Shown: positions 48,690 through 60,369 of the stretch, piece after piece
How positions within the stretch are numbered: position 1 is the stretch's first letter
How the letters are laid out: each line of letters begins with the position of its first letter
NCBI GenBank assembly: GCA_039000515.1
Contig: JBCFYV010000001.1
Location: 57,149,372 to 57,213,371, forward strand
DNA: 64,000 nt
Direction of reading: 5' to 3'
Origin: Timema cristinae
Taxonomy: Eukaryota > Arthropoda > Insecta > Phasmatodea > Timematidae
Made by a program: the position numbers and the translations under genes
Notes under the pieces: generated by a model
Told to the model about the DNA's origin: nothing
What the model saw: the letters and a program-made list of their open reading frames with translations, nothing else
Database searches by the model: none

Positions 48690-48850
48690 TTGAAATTGTT
48701 CCAGAAGTATTGTCATTAAGAGCATTTACCATGTCCCTGAAGTTTTGCCGTTTGGACTAGAGCATTTAATTTGTCCCTAAAGTCCTGCCATTCGGGCTAG
48801 AGTTTTTATCTTGTCCCTGAAGTATTGTTGTATTGGCTACAGTCACTAAT
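48690..48850. repeat. Short 40-bp tandem repeat, 3-4 units
   Basis: GTCCCTGAAG-type phrases at 48733, 48773 and 48813 give a 40-bp period (TTTGGACTAGAGCATTTAAT and similar). An earlier diverged unit is near 48698. Confidence 0.7.
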
Positions 48851-49129
48851 ACATATTTGGATAATATACAAATTAGTATGATACTACAATTATACTCATT
48901 ACTATAATAGTCGGTGACAAAGTTTACTATAAAATATACTTTAAGCTGTCGAAATTGACTTTGAATGTTAAATACAAAAGCTAAACAACATTTCAAGTGT
49001 CGTCTAAATACATTGGTGCAGATTTAGTATCTTTTTGAGCGATCATAAAGGTTCTTTATCCGGTGGATCGATTATACTTTGTCCCTGAAATATATCCAAA
49101 GTTCCAATACAGCTTCCACTGCGTGCATG

Positions 49130-49360
49130 CAACAGGTAAGAGTATGATGAGAAAAGGTAGAAGAGGAGGAGGGGAGGGGGGCGCAGAGGTGAGGAGGTCA
49201 AGCAGCCCGAACGAGCGAGTGGAAGTGACGTGTTGCGCATGCGCACAGGGCAGGTGCTGGGTGCGAGAGCGCGGGAGGTTCGACTCGTTCAAGTGGCGGT
49301 CGGAAACCGCACACGAGGCGGGTCAACTACAATCTTTACGATGGGTTAGCGGCTGCTCAA
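49130..49360. promoter_or_regulatory. GC/CpG-rich patch with NRF-1-type palindrome
   Basis: TGCGCATGCGCA at 49234-49245 is a perfect NRF-1/erect-wing type site, preceded by TGACGT (CRE half site) at 49226-49231. The surroundings are rich in CpG, against AT-rich neighbours. No TATA box is obvious. Promoter function is inference. Confidence 0.35.
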
Positions 49361-50276
49361 GGTTAATTGAGGAAGGTGGAATTTAAGAGAAAATGTATTC
49401 ACATTTGGGTTGAGAAAGCGTAGCGAACCAACGTGGAACTAAACACCCTTAATGCATACGATACGATTTTAACCTCTACTTCTTCAACCATCAGGGAATT
49501 AGTCCAAGCGAGCTTGACGTTTATGACGTTTAGTCCACAGCCCACCAATGAGGGTGAAAACTACTTGTTGGTCCCGAAAGAGAGGGGAAAAAAGAGATAT
49601 GAGACGTCGTTGAAATGGAACATCTACGTGCTTCAATTCATAAGCAAATTATTTAATAAACTAATCAACTCATTGATATAGGAAAGAAAACGATACAGAT
49701 TGTTCGAATTTAGTTTTGAAAATATACGGTACCTATGGCTACGAAATAAAAATAATCAGATTTTTTTTTCTTAAAAGTAGCGTATGTTAAGTGTTTCCCA
49801 TTATTTCAGGTGAACACATATAATCTGTACTAACTAACCACCCCCAAACCCACCCCACCACCACACACACACACTTTTCTATGACTAGAACGAAGGTGGA
49901 CTGTCCGGTACGCACAAATTAATTTACTGCGAACAATATTAAATTAATCAGCACCGGTTATTTGAAGGTTTATAAGACACTATTAGTGTCTAATAATTAA
50001 CTTTTTTAAACCCCCCTTTCCATTTCAATTATGTCCTTCGAAGAGAAGTATGAAATAAGCTGTGATAAGGTTAGCATAGTTGTGAGTTTGGTGTTCGTAT
50101 TTTATTACAAATTGCCTTTAGCCAATGTTAAAAAAACGTTGTGGGGTGCCTTCTAGCCCAGCTCAAATTACTCTTGATTCCAGCGTTTGGGGCACCTCAC
50201 TCCCTTAATTACCTTACACCCGTAGTCCCTAGCTAATTTAAGACTACACCACTCGGTACACACGTTCCGATATTAA

Positions 50277-50655
50277 CTCTCTAAAAAGGGAACGCAAACT
50301 AAGGGCAATGTTTTTGCGGTTTGTATATATCATAAACAATATTTTAGGCCAAGATAAATAAAATATTGCTTCAGAAGTAACGTGAGTTTAATTTTCTTCA
50401 CGTAGTGATATCAACAGTCGTTGAATATCCAGAGTATTGCCATGTGAGTAGCAGCATTACACGAGATTATTTTTTAAATGAAGACAAAAAAACTGTCATT
50501 AAATTCCAGGACACCCTAGACCAATATTCAAGAACTATTTCATATCACTGTATGAAGAAAATTAAACTTATACTAGCAATATTTTATTTACTTTGGCTCA
50601 AAAAAAAGTTTTGCAATAAAGACTGCCCTTAACTTGCGTTTCCTGCATCTCCACC
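50277..50655 (+). mobile_element. MITE-D copy 4
   Basis: Right end CATCTCCACC is followed by TTAA (50656-50659). The left end is decayed after TTAA at 50273-50276 (AGGGAACGC in place of GGGGACGCG). The interior matches 37815-38185 (AAATAAATAAAATATTGCTT CAG type phrase; TTAAATTCCAGGACACCCT). The overlapping 75-codon frame is not a gene. Confidence 0.85.
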
Positions 50656-50869
50656 TTAACATTACCACTTCACCAAACATGTTTACAAATAAGGTGTAGG
50701 TTAGCGTGCCTGACCTAACACGGTGGACTAGGGTTATATTCCCAACTGAGGCTACACTTTTTTTTTACTTTCGAAATATGATTTCTTATAACGCTCTTTC
50801 ATGGCAACAAGTGCATTTTAATAAAGTTTCTCCGTATTTTTTCTGATCAGTTAGGTTAAACTTGCATTG

Positions 50870-51045
50870 GTGAGCATGAGGGCTAAGGCGACAAACTTTA
50901 ATGTTGTGGTTTATGGGTGTCAGGAAGTAGGGTTCAAGCCATGTCTGTGTATACTAAGGGTTGTTTTATTCAAGATGGTTCCCCACTTTCCCTCAACGCA
51001 TATTTGGGTACATTTTACTAAGTTAAATCCTGGACGAATAGTAAA
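50870..51045 (+). mobile_element. Degenerate family B SINE
   Basis: GGGTTCAAGCCATGTCTGTG (B box), CAAGATGGTTCCCCACTTTC CCTCAACGCATATTTGGGTA (body) and a tail reduced to GGACGAATAGTAAAACAAT. Confidence 0.6.
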
Positions 51046-51059
51046 ACAATAATTAAATT

Positions 51060-51983
51060 ATATATATATAAAGTTAGTTATTTGAAAATGTATTATATTA
51101 AGTCTATAAAGCTCCATAAGTTATTAATATTAATTTGATAACAGCTAAAATTTAAACATAAACAATAAAATTAGTTGATGAAATTCACTTTTTACTATGA
51201 TCTAGTAAATGTGTATGTTACAAATACTTGTAATTCGTAAAATAATAAAAAATTAAAGCCCACAAACATCCAGTAAAAAAAAAGTCGAACCCCTTTGGAG
51301 TGAAACGAAATTAAACTACGCCTCGTGAAACATTGCCTCTATAGCATCTTTAAACTTTTCCACACGTTGTTCGCATTCCACTTCTAGGCACAAAACTTTT
51401 ATTTTTATTTTTAATTGCTTTAATAGGCAGGTCCAAGAAGCCACAAGATAAACAATGGCTAACAAAAGTTAACATCAGTGAGGTTACTGCTCTTGCCGAA
51501 GAGAAGACAAGCCTTGAGATTGGCATTTCATATCCGACCGGTCGGTGTGCCGTTGCAAATCGAAGCTGTCATTAGAGCCATCACAAACAAATGAGTAGTT
51601 TGGAGAGAACTGGTTGGAAACAAGACATGACACAGGGTGTTCACGAAAATAAAAAATGAGCCAAAAAACATATACTTTTTAACTTGTGTTTTCAAACCTG
51701 CCCAGTTATTAGCACCTTGGCCCTCCTGATTATAGTGGACCACGAAACACTGGTGCCAACGACTACCCTCCACTTGGCGTACGCAACCGGTACTCTAACC
51801 AAAGGCAATGTGAGGTAAGAGACCAGCCTTGTAGCGCTTTCAGTGGGGTAGAGAGAACTATTAACAAGACGGCAACACAAGAAATAGGGTGATTATCCAT
51901 GAGAGAAACAACTTAAAAAAAAGACATGAATATCCCCCTCCCCCAATCATATTACCTATCTGGGCTATCCCAATCGTATATAA
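51060..51983. other. Anonymous DNA
   Basis: Two overlapping minus-strand frames (51528-51773 and 51692-51880) are unrecognised. The segment at 51460-51880 is less AT-rich than its surroundings. Confidence 0.4.
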
Positions 51984-52125
51984 GAACTGCATCATACTAC
52001 CCGTTCGGGTTGTATGCATATGTACTAATTACCATAATGTGTTAGTGATGAGTAAGGTTGAATTTAGAGGAGTGTACCCATATTTGATAGAGTGAAAGTG
52101 GAAAAACGTGTGGGAAAATACGTAG
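51984..52125 (-). mobile_element. SINE family B, 3' half
   Basis: Tail ATCATACTACCCGTTCGGGT TGTATGC, then body up to GAAAAACGTGTGGGAAAA. The tRNA head is absent. Confidence 0.75.
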
Positions 52126-52429
52126 AGTCTAGTTTTCACAGGAAGGGATTTATCTGACAGTTATAAAAGTGAGAAAAGTTAATACATTAATATTATCTTA
52201 TGATCTGCAGCTGTCACGTTTGAAAATAATATTAAATCTAATCTAGCACATAATCAATCTTGGCCACAAAAATGTGTTTGTTTTGTATAAAAACTCCTTT
52301 ATATTAAAATTGGACTGTACCTTTAATCCTAAATGTCCACTCCCACAAGGCATACATTAATTTTTTGATTAAAATGTATCTTGTTTCCAAATTATGATTC
52401 TAAGGACATTATTTTGAGTATAAAAATGA

Positions 52430-52530
52430 AGTCACATTCGCACGGAGGGGAGTGGGAAAGCATTCAGTAAAATAAATAGACCAGCCGGCATTCAAACCCC
52501 CAAACTGCAGTACGGAAAACCAGAACAATT
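52430..52530 (-). mobile_element. Degenerate family B SINE, central part
   Basis: CATTCGCACGGAGGGGAGTG GGAAAGCATT and GCATTCAAACCCCCAAACTG correspond to body and B box on the minus strand. Confidence 0.45.
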
Positions 52531-53054
52531 GTATTTGTTTGGATTCATTAACATTCATTACAATTTATTTTTGGAAATATTAAGATAAAAATAAATGTTA
52601 TGGAACTCCCACGGACTTTCTCGCTCTATTGTTTAAAAATGGAGATCTTTACTCAAAACTCATACTATATGTGAAACTAAATAATACACACTAGCAAACC
52701 CAAAGCATAAATTGCACTATATTTATGTAAAATTTTTGAGTCCTGGTTTTAAATTTTATAATTTTATTTTAAAGAATGAATGTCTCATTTGTATGTTTGG
52801 ACCGATAAATAAAGATAATGTTGGGTCTACAAGGGTCAACACTTCGTATTACAATTTCAACTTCCGGTTAAAATTCTCGACATTTATTATATGTTACAAA
52901 TATTCATGCCATCACATTGCTATTAAATTCCTCATTTATAAATTTGACCATTATAAAATGTAAATATTGACTATTGAATCTAAAATGAAGATAGATAATT
53001 GTTGTAAAACATTTATCCTAAGAGGTTGAAGGAAAATCAACATAAACTTTTAGA

Positions 53055-53575
53055 TACTTATTTATATTTAATTGCTTCTATGGCATTGGAGAATTATTGT
53101 ATTACAATTTAAGTAGTATCTCTTTGCAACCAAAGCTCACAGAATTGTATTAATATGTTTGCCAATATCTCAGAAACTGTTGGTTTTATAAAAATCTGTT
53201 TCATATAAAAGTTATTTTATTTTTAATAGTACTACAATTTTGCAATGCTAAGTTATTTAGTATCTCAAATAGTTGCGGAGATACGAAAGTTTCTGCCTCT
53301 GTGAAGTACACTAAAAGTCATTTTCATGGGAAAATGAAAATAGCCAGTTTATTTATAATCTTAATCAACGCCTAGATACGAAATTTAATCAAAATCATTA
53401 GAGCCAATTTTGAGAAAATCTATTTTTCCTCTTTTCACCTTTTATTAAACTACATTTAATTTTAAGTTATAACAGCCACAAAACAGACGGCATTGCAAAG
53501 ACCACTTTTTAGGGTTCGGGGGGTCAAGAGACGTCAACATTCATCAAAATTTCAGGTTAGATTTTTTTTACGGTC

Positions 53576-53612
<37 letters not shown>

Positions 53613-53817
53613 CGTATAGCTTGTAAGATATTGGTTTTATAAAAATATGCTTCAAATAAAATATTTGTATTATGAATAGTCCCACATATTTGTAATGATA
53701 AGTAATTTCATATCTCAAATAGTTTAGGAGATATTATAAAAAGAGATAATTTACGCATCAGACCAGAGTCCTTAAAGCCATTTTGCAGAAATATTGAGAG
53801 TAGCTATTTTGTTTAGA

Positions 53818-53852
<35 letters not shown>

Positions 53853-54350
53853 GCACCGCGTCTTACTAACCATTCGGGTTATACGCACTTACGCTCATGT
53901 GTAATGGTAGGGTGATTGTGAGATGAAATGAAGGACCTACAGTTTAACGTGGAATCCGAACCACGGTGGAGGCCTGGCATTCCCAACATTAACATTTTGT
54001 TTAGAATATGTATAAATGTTTAGAAATTAAATTTAATCAAAATGGTTTGAGCCGATTTTGAGAAAATCGATTTTTTCCCTTTTTGACCTTCAGTAAACTA
54101 CCCTTGATTTTAGGGTTAAATATCCAATTCAAAAAACATCTCAAGGAAACCCAATGATACCAAGTTTTAGCCCGATCAGTAAAATAGTTTAGACTCTAGT
54201 GGAGGTACAGACAGACAGACAGACAAACAGATGGAAATTCAAAAACAATTTTTTCTGATTCGGTGGGGTCATGAACCGTCGAAATTCATCAAAATCTCGC
54301 GTTCGATTTTTTTAACGATCACAATACTTTAGCTACCTGTAAGATAGTAA
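53055..54350. repeat. Dispersed AT-rich repeat E, copy 1, two diverged internal units
   Basis: GGCATTGGAGAATTATTG, CTCAAATAGTTGCGGAGATA, ATGGGAAAATGAAAATAGCC and GTTCGGGGGGTCAAGAGACG recur at 62180-63000. A second, diverged unit starts near 53613 (GCGTATAGCTTGTAAGATAT) and ends near 54330 with the analogous CGGTGGGGTCATGAACCGTC. The unit is interrupted by (AT)n at 53580-53611 and a SINE at 53818. No coding capacity is seen. Confidence 0.8.
53818..53993 (-). mobile_element. SINE family A, 5'-truncated, 12-bp TSD
   Basis: TSD ATTTTGTTTAGA is at 53806-53817 and 53994-54005. It has the ATT microsatellite, the shared tail and half the body, but no tRNA head. It is inserted into repeat E. Confidence 0.9.
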
Positions 54351-54417
54351 GAAAGTAAAAAGTTTGTGGAGAGAGTGAAAAGCCTTAAGATATCTACGAA
54401 TAAATTGATAAATCAAG

Positions 54418-54583
54418 GGCACAGGGGGAAAAGAGGGGAACACCAATTTCAACTAAAATTGAGCTAGTGCTACCATCTGTTGGACAACCATGATAACTTT
54501 CTAATAGACTTCAAATGGAGCTAGTGCTGCCATCTGTTAGACAACCAAATGCAATGTAAATTTCCCCCTTTTACCCCTGTACC
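54418..54583. mobile_element. Possible 166-bp inverted-terminus element
   Basis: GGCACAGGGGGAAAAGAGGG GAA at the left and TTTCCCCCTTTTACCCCTGT ACC at the right are inverted with few mismatches. Inside is a tandem duplication of GAGCTAGTGCTRCCATCTGT T. I could not read a convincing TSD. Confidence 0.5.
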
Positions 54584-54726
54584 ACTCAATTTTGAAAAAA
54601 AAAATGTTTTTGAATAGTTATAAATATCCCCTCGCAGCCAGTTAATAAGTGATGACTGATTGCACGGCTTCATGACGTGACTTGTGGCCATATACTAACA
54701 AGCTCAATGACATTTCCTTCCCGCAG

Positions 54727-54760
54727 TCGGGCCGAGGGGATGGCCATCATCAGTCGTCAG
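54727..54760 (+). CDS. Candidate 34-nt internal exon (host gene unknown)
   Basis: The segment is preceded by a textbook acceptor: branch-point TACTAAC at 54693-54699 and pyrimidine-rich TTTCCTTCCCGCAG ending at 54726. The segment ends in CAG before GTGGGT (54761 on), a good donor. All three frames are open; one reads RAEGMAIISRQ. The surroundings are richer in CpG than the rest of the region. If real it is a microexon of a gene whose other exons lie outside or are unrecognised here. I do not recognise the peptide and splice-like signals also arise by chance. Confidence 0.3.
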
Positions 54761-55202
54761 GTGGGTCCCGGGGCCATCCCACGTGGCTAATTCGCCCGTG
54801 ATGAACCGGTCAAGAGTTGGTTGGTCGAGAAACGGTGCACCTGCCATCAAGAAAGTGTCCCCCCCCCCCTCTCCAACCCTGGGGGCGATCCCAAACCCAA
54901 TAGAACGTGATGTGTACTCTCGACCGGCCAGTCGGGGTCTTTTATAAGTAGTTGCTGCGGTGTTAACCAGCCTGCCATTACTGAATACAGGGTGGGCCGG
55001 AAATATTACTCACACAACAATTTTTTGGAATAGTAAACATTACATACATGACTCAGCACTGCTTTTCTAACGGTAAAAATCCTCACACTGAGCTATTTCT
55101 TATGAGAGTGCAGATCTGACGTTTCAAAACCACAAAAATAATCCGCAAATAAATTATAATTTTATGTTGTGACCATAAAAACTGATAAATACAATTATTT
55201 AA

Positions 55203-55203
55203 G

Positions 55204-55234
<31 letters not shown>

Positions 55235-55886
55235 AGACGCGAGAAAAAGTCAAGTGTTTTTGCCGCTTATATAGAAATACTTTTTTGGTCAAAATAAATC
55301 AAATATTGCTTCAGTATAAACCTAGAGTTTAATTTTCCTCAGTGACCTGGTGGTCTAGGGTAAGGTGTCAGACTTCTGTGCTGGTCGCCGGGGTTCAATC
55401 CTCGGTCCCGGCCCAGATTTATCTGATTACCAAACCCTTCCTTCACCTCTGACAAGACGTGTATTAATCACATCTTGTGAATGTGGGGAATGCCAGGCCT
55501 CCACCATGGTTCGGATTCCACGTTAAACTGTAGGTCCTTAATTTCACCTCACAATCACCCTACCATTACACATTAGCGTAAGTGCGTAAAACCCGAATGG
55601 GTAGTAAGACGCGGTGCTAATAATAATAATAATAATAATTTTTCCTCACATGGTTACCTCAACATTTGTTGAATATCTGTCAAAGGTGTCCTGGAATTTA
55701 ATGACAACTTTTTCTCTTAATTTAAAAAGTTTATGATCGTCAAAGATGTTCATCTATTACTGTTTATATAACCAAGTGAAGAAAATTAATCTCTTTACTA
55801 AAGCAATATTTTATTTATTTTTATGTTTCAGTATAAAAACTACAAAAATAGTGCTGTCAATTTGGGTTCCTTACTACACTCCTACC
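55203..55886 (+). mobile_element. MITE-D copy 5, split by a SINE
   Basis: TTAA at 55199-55202; the left end GGTGTGTG has expanded into a (GT)n tract (55204-55232), then AGAAGACGCGAGAAAAAG. The right part resumes at about 55638 and ends CTCCTACC before TTAT (decayed TTAA). The SINE at 55342-55637 interrupts it. Confidence 0.88.
55342..55637 (+). mobile_element. SINE family A, full length, nested in MITE-D
   Basis: TSD AATTTTCCTCA at 55331-55341, repeated with one extra T at 55637-55648. Head GTGACCTGGTGGTCTAGGGT, B box GGGGTTCAATCCTCGGTCCC, tail AAACCCGAATGGGTAGTAAG ACGCGGTGCTAA and TAA microsatellite. Confidence 0.92.
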
Positions 55887-55889
55887 TTA

Positions 55890-57429
55890 TGATTTTGTAA
55901 TGTAACTGACTTGCCCTGAAAAGTATGTGAAAGCATTGACAATAATATCGTCCTAGTTTTATAAACGTATTTAATTTTATTTAAATTATAATCTATTACA
56001 AGGCGTTTAAAGCACTTCTTCTTCTAAAAAGACAAAAGCCACTGATCAGTGACGTCACGTACGTGACGTTAGTAAAGTCAAGTTGACAATTTAAGATTTT
56101 TAATTAATAATTTGCTCTTCTCGAAGGTTCGAATAGAGATTTTAAACTGTAACTTGAGTCATTTCCGGCTCTCGAAGCTCCTAGTAACACCGAGATGTTT
56201 TTGTCTTGTATTTTAATTTTTTATAACACAACCTTTTCGAAGCTTCCATGAGCAATGGATATATACATAGAATGGTGCAATGTAAGGGCACTAGCAGTCA
56301 CTATCACTTGGCGTCCAGTACTGCTCACTACTCACTAGTCACTAGCACAGCTCCTGTCCGCGATCCCTACAATAGGCCGCGTATATATTTCGACGACATG
56401 ATCTATTTTCTTAGAAATAAACCGAGATTTAGAAATAAAAACATGTCAAAATAAGTGTGTATTAATATACAATATTTAAATCACCAATAACTCTTTAATT
56501 GGCGCTCGATCACGGGGCTATAAATACCAATTAACTCACCACATCAAAATACCGGACCGCTTTAATTAGTGCTCGACCACGGGGCAATTATCAGCTAATC
56601 AAACGGTATAACTTCAATCTACGCCCAATGCGACGAACCAGATCCAGAATTCATCGATCGACACGGAAAGAGACGTCCAAAACATCATAATTAGCGCCCA
56701 ACGTAAGCAGTAATATTTCTATAACACTTTAATTGGCGCACAACGAAGGGACCCGTAATCAGAAACATTTCAATTTCTAGCCATAGATATCACAAAGCTC
56801 ATTGTAACATGACATAGAATGGCATGGTTGTCTAAATAATACTGACTTCAAAATATTATAGCACGTTGGGAAAAGTTTTATTTAGGAGGGATTTTTTCAT
56901 GTTGGCGTGCCACCTATAGCACGCATGTCAGACATATTGCCATCCCTGTTATAAGTCTGAGTGATAATATATTAATTAGAGATAGGTCAAGCCACCATTT
57001 TAAAAATCTTAACTAAAATCTGAATATTGTATAAAATAATGAGCATAAGAGGAAATAGCAGTGTAAAAGAATAATTGAAAGTGAAAATAGTAATCACATG
57101 CTAACAATTATTGCTAAAATGCTTACCATGTCTTACAGCAATTTAAGTGTTAAATTAATTGTCTGGTTGTTAAGTTTTTTCTATAATTATGTTGGGGATG
57201 TACACCAATAAGCAGCTATGAAACTAAATCTAGTTCGAAATCTGGATTTTTCTTTCGAATCTTAAATCCAATATTATTTTCTAATCTTAGAATATCCTTA
57301 AAGATTCAAGGGTTCAGGATTTGATGCATAATTCACAACATTGAAGCCTAGATTTCCACAACATTTTACGACACGGAGAAAAATTTCCAATTAAATTTAT
57401 GTTTAACCCTCCATGGAAACATCTAGGTT
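55890..57429. other. Anonymous DNA
   Basis: 56460-56800 repeats the theme TAATTRGCGCYCRACCACGG at several loose intervals (56500, 56560, 56690, 56740), perhaps an old tandem repeat. At 56900-56950, read on the minus strand, CAGGGATGGCAATATGTCTG resembles a hAT end, but I found no partner. Confidence 0.4.
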
Positions 57430-57760
57430 ATTTTGCGCATCACGTTTTACTACCCATCCAAACCATCCCATTAACTCCATTAATGAGGTAGGAATGAGGA
57501 CGGTAGAAATGATAGAAAATGTATCCGCATTTGCATGTCAAACCAAACTAAAATAGCTTCATGATTAGATCACGTGCGTACATATGCAGGGTATTATAAA
57601 AGTGATTAACGGCTTAACTTAAGGAATAGAGGGTAGCTTAAAAATGCTACCCCATTAACACGAAAGTGGATAAGTTACACGTGATAAACCACTTCAAATG
57701 CACCCAGTCAAACTTCAATATTTCCATCACCACAAGTTTCACGCCTTTAGACCGTGAAAC
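57430..57760 (-). mobile_element. Degenerate family B SINE in two pieces
   Basis: Tail and body piece at 57430-57545 (CACGTTTTACTACCCATCC; GTATCCGCATTTGCATGT). Head piece at about 57690-57760 (GCACCCAGTCAAACTTCAAT; ACGCCTTTAGACCGTGAAAC). The 145 bp between them is not SINE-like. Confidence 0.45.
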
Positions 57761-57769
57761 CACAGGTGC

Positions 57770-60360
57770 AAGTATCCGCCTCTTCCATACGTGTTGCAGC
57801 ACGAACCCAATACCTTTAAGTTAAAGGGGCGATAACGTGAATTGATGGAAACAAATGTATGCCCCCCCCCCCCCCCCCACACATCCCTTCCTCTTTGCCG
57901 ACCTGCCCTGTAAAGTGCAAACGAGCGTAAATTTATCGGTCCCGTTCTCGAGTGTCAATAATGGCCTGCTGGTGCATAACAGGGATTTATGACCGCATTT
58001 CGTAAAACACGGTATCCGTACGTCACAGTTAGAACCGTATAAATAACATGAACACATGTTAAAAAAACTTGTTAGCAAAGAATACTCAGAGTTTTCTATA
58101 TACGAAAAAAAAATTACACGCTACTACAACTAAGATGGCCCATATACGCCACTGCATAGTATATGATGTGTGTTAGCATTTGTTTGTATTGCAATTTAAA
58201 AAAAAGTTAAAGAAGACCTCGTTCATCTTATTCAGCCACGGACCATGCAGTTTGGTTAGCGAGAATAAATTAAATACAGAACGTCAAGAATGCAATGATT
58301 TTTTTTTCTATTTATAAGGTAATGGTTAATTGGTGTTTTAGTGCACACGGGAATTGTCGGAATACAATTGACGTATTTTGGGACGGCTCAATTTATTTTA
58401 CAGCTTCATAAACTGTTTTCTAGTCTCCCTCCACGTCAATGGAGTATTTAAACTAGATTTTACCTTCCTCATCCCTACCTCCTCCTCCTAATTATTATTA
58501 TTATTATTATAAATTTCGACAGGTCCTTGAATTGTCCAAATCACGTCCTATAAGAAACTTCTGTTTCAGATTATGCAACTTCATCTTATTTACTTGTATG
58601 AGGTGATCATCAGTTGCATTCACCACCTTCGAGGCTCCCTCCTTCCCACCCTTTGCCGTCTATGACATTAATAAATAAGTCATTTTTGCCCATAATATGA
58701 TCCAAATAATTGGCCCTTTCTTTGTAAAATCACCTGCAGAACCGTTCTATTTCAATTTACTCTTCTTGGAACGCCTTCATTAATCACCCGATATGTGTAA
58801 ATACACGCATAGACTGGACGGGTAGTAAGGCGTGAAGCGCGAGAACCAAAACGATGCGCATACTTACACCGTCCAATCACCGTTGAGCGTATGGAAAAAA
58901 TCACTAAAAAGAGATCGTCACTTCCCGTCGAGATGAAACTGCAAATGACCTGGCGTGCACTTAAAATGAACCCATAAATGGTTTACAAACTTGCGAGTGA
59001 ATATATTAACATGTGTAAAATCGTATCAAAAGTGATATTAGAGTGTTATGGACACGCTACTTGAGTAAACTAGTTCCCAGATATGTCCCGAAGCAGTGTG
59101 TTCCTTCATGAATGACCATTCATCGTCCCACTCTAAGATACAGTCACATACATTCAAGATTTGCATAATCATCTATTGCTAGTAGACTAGTATTTTAACA
59201 AGTAGTAGTATACAAGTAGAGCTGATTGGAGGTTTACACTGATGGTTAACTTGTACAATTAAATATACAGTGAGAGATATACGATCACAGGCGTTGGCAT
59301 ATTTGATTTAAAACTTGACTTGTTTTTCAAACGGAAAATGCATGTATTTAAATACTTTGTGTAACATCATCTAGTCAAAACATGTTTTCTTAAGTGGAGG
59401 AAAAAAAAAACACATAACAATAATAAATTTTATGACTGTGAAATTTTAAGCCATTTATTAATGAAAGTTTCGAAGTTTGCAGTGTCAATTATATTTAAAA
59501 GCTATGATATATAAAATAAAACACACACATTAAAAAAGTACCATAAAAATACTTTATTAAATTATAAAAGAAGATAGAGAGTCTACTATATACTCAGGGA
59601 TGTTAGCATCTTGACCAAGTAATGAAAACTAGTTTTTTTTAAATGAATAGTCAAAGAAAATTACTATTCTTACTCGGCGGACAAAATAAAGTAAGCTGGT
59701 TCTATATTATAAATGATAAATGATCAAGTCTGTCGCTCAATTTAGCATTTAGGAAATCGTTTCAATGGAAAAATAATATCAAACAGCTAAGAAAGTAAAT
59801 AACTGTAGTCTTTTCCATATTCAATCGCAATAACCTCTGCCGCTGGTCCTTTTGAAATATGGCATCAAATTTGATAGCAATCAGATTTATTTTAAAAGAT
59901 TAATTTATTGTGGTTCGTTTATAAGCATCCAAAAGACAGCAAGCAATACATAGCTAACCATATACAGTAGTTACTTAATCTAGATAAGGGGGCCGCACAC
60001 TGGAGTGTTGAGAAGAGCTGAAGATCTCCAGGAATAGCACGTTATTTAAGAAAGGGATTGTTATTTCAAAATAAAGTTTGTGTCAAAATTAAGGCGAGAG
60101 ATATCAATCTGTCCTTACAGGGTCAAATAACTTAATAATTGAGGTTGAAAATTCAAACATATTTATGTAAATGTGAAAGTAGCTTATTTTAAAATAAGTT
60201 TCACGGGTAACGTCACAATTCAAAAATCAAAGCAGATGGTTATAGACCAAACAGTTATTTTCGTTGGGTCACAAAAGAAAATTCTAAGATAATAATTGAG
60301 GATAGTTTTAACAGATTAGAGTATCTAAACTACCATTCTAATAAGAAATGCTGCAGTATG
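57770..60360. other. Anonymous DNA
   Basis: C-run at 57862-57880. Family B body fragment at 58419-58490 (TCTCCCTCCACGTCAATGGA) with an ATT microsatellite, and a tail fragment at 58803-58834 (GCATAGACTGGACGGGTAGT AAGGCG). No gene is seen. Confidence 0.4.
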
Positions 60361-60369
60361 AAGATATTT

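Noticed and set aside
57862..57880. Long C and G homopolymers (also near 22555, 23070, 37730, 41400, 44744, 54860)
   Set aside because: They are numerous and scattered without shared flanks; they look like ordinary mononucleotide repeats and not a system.
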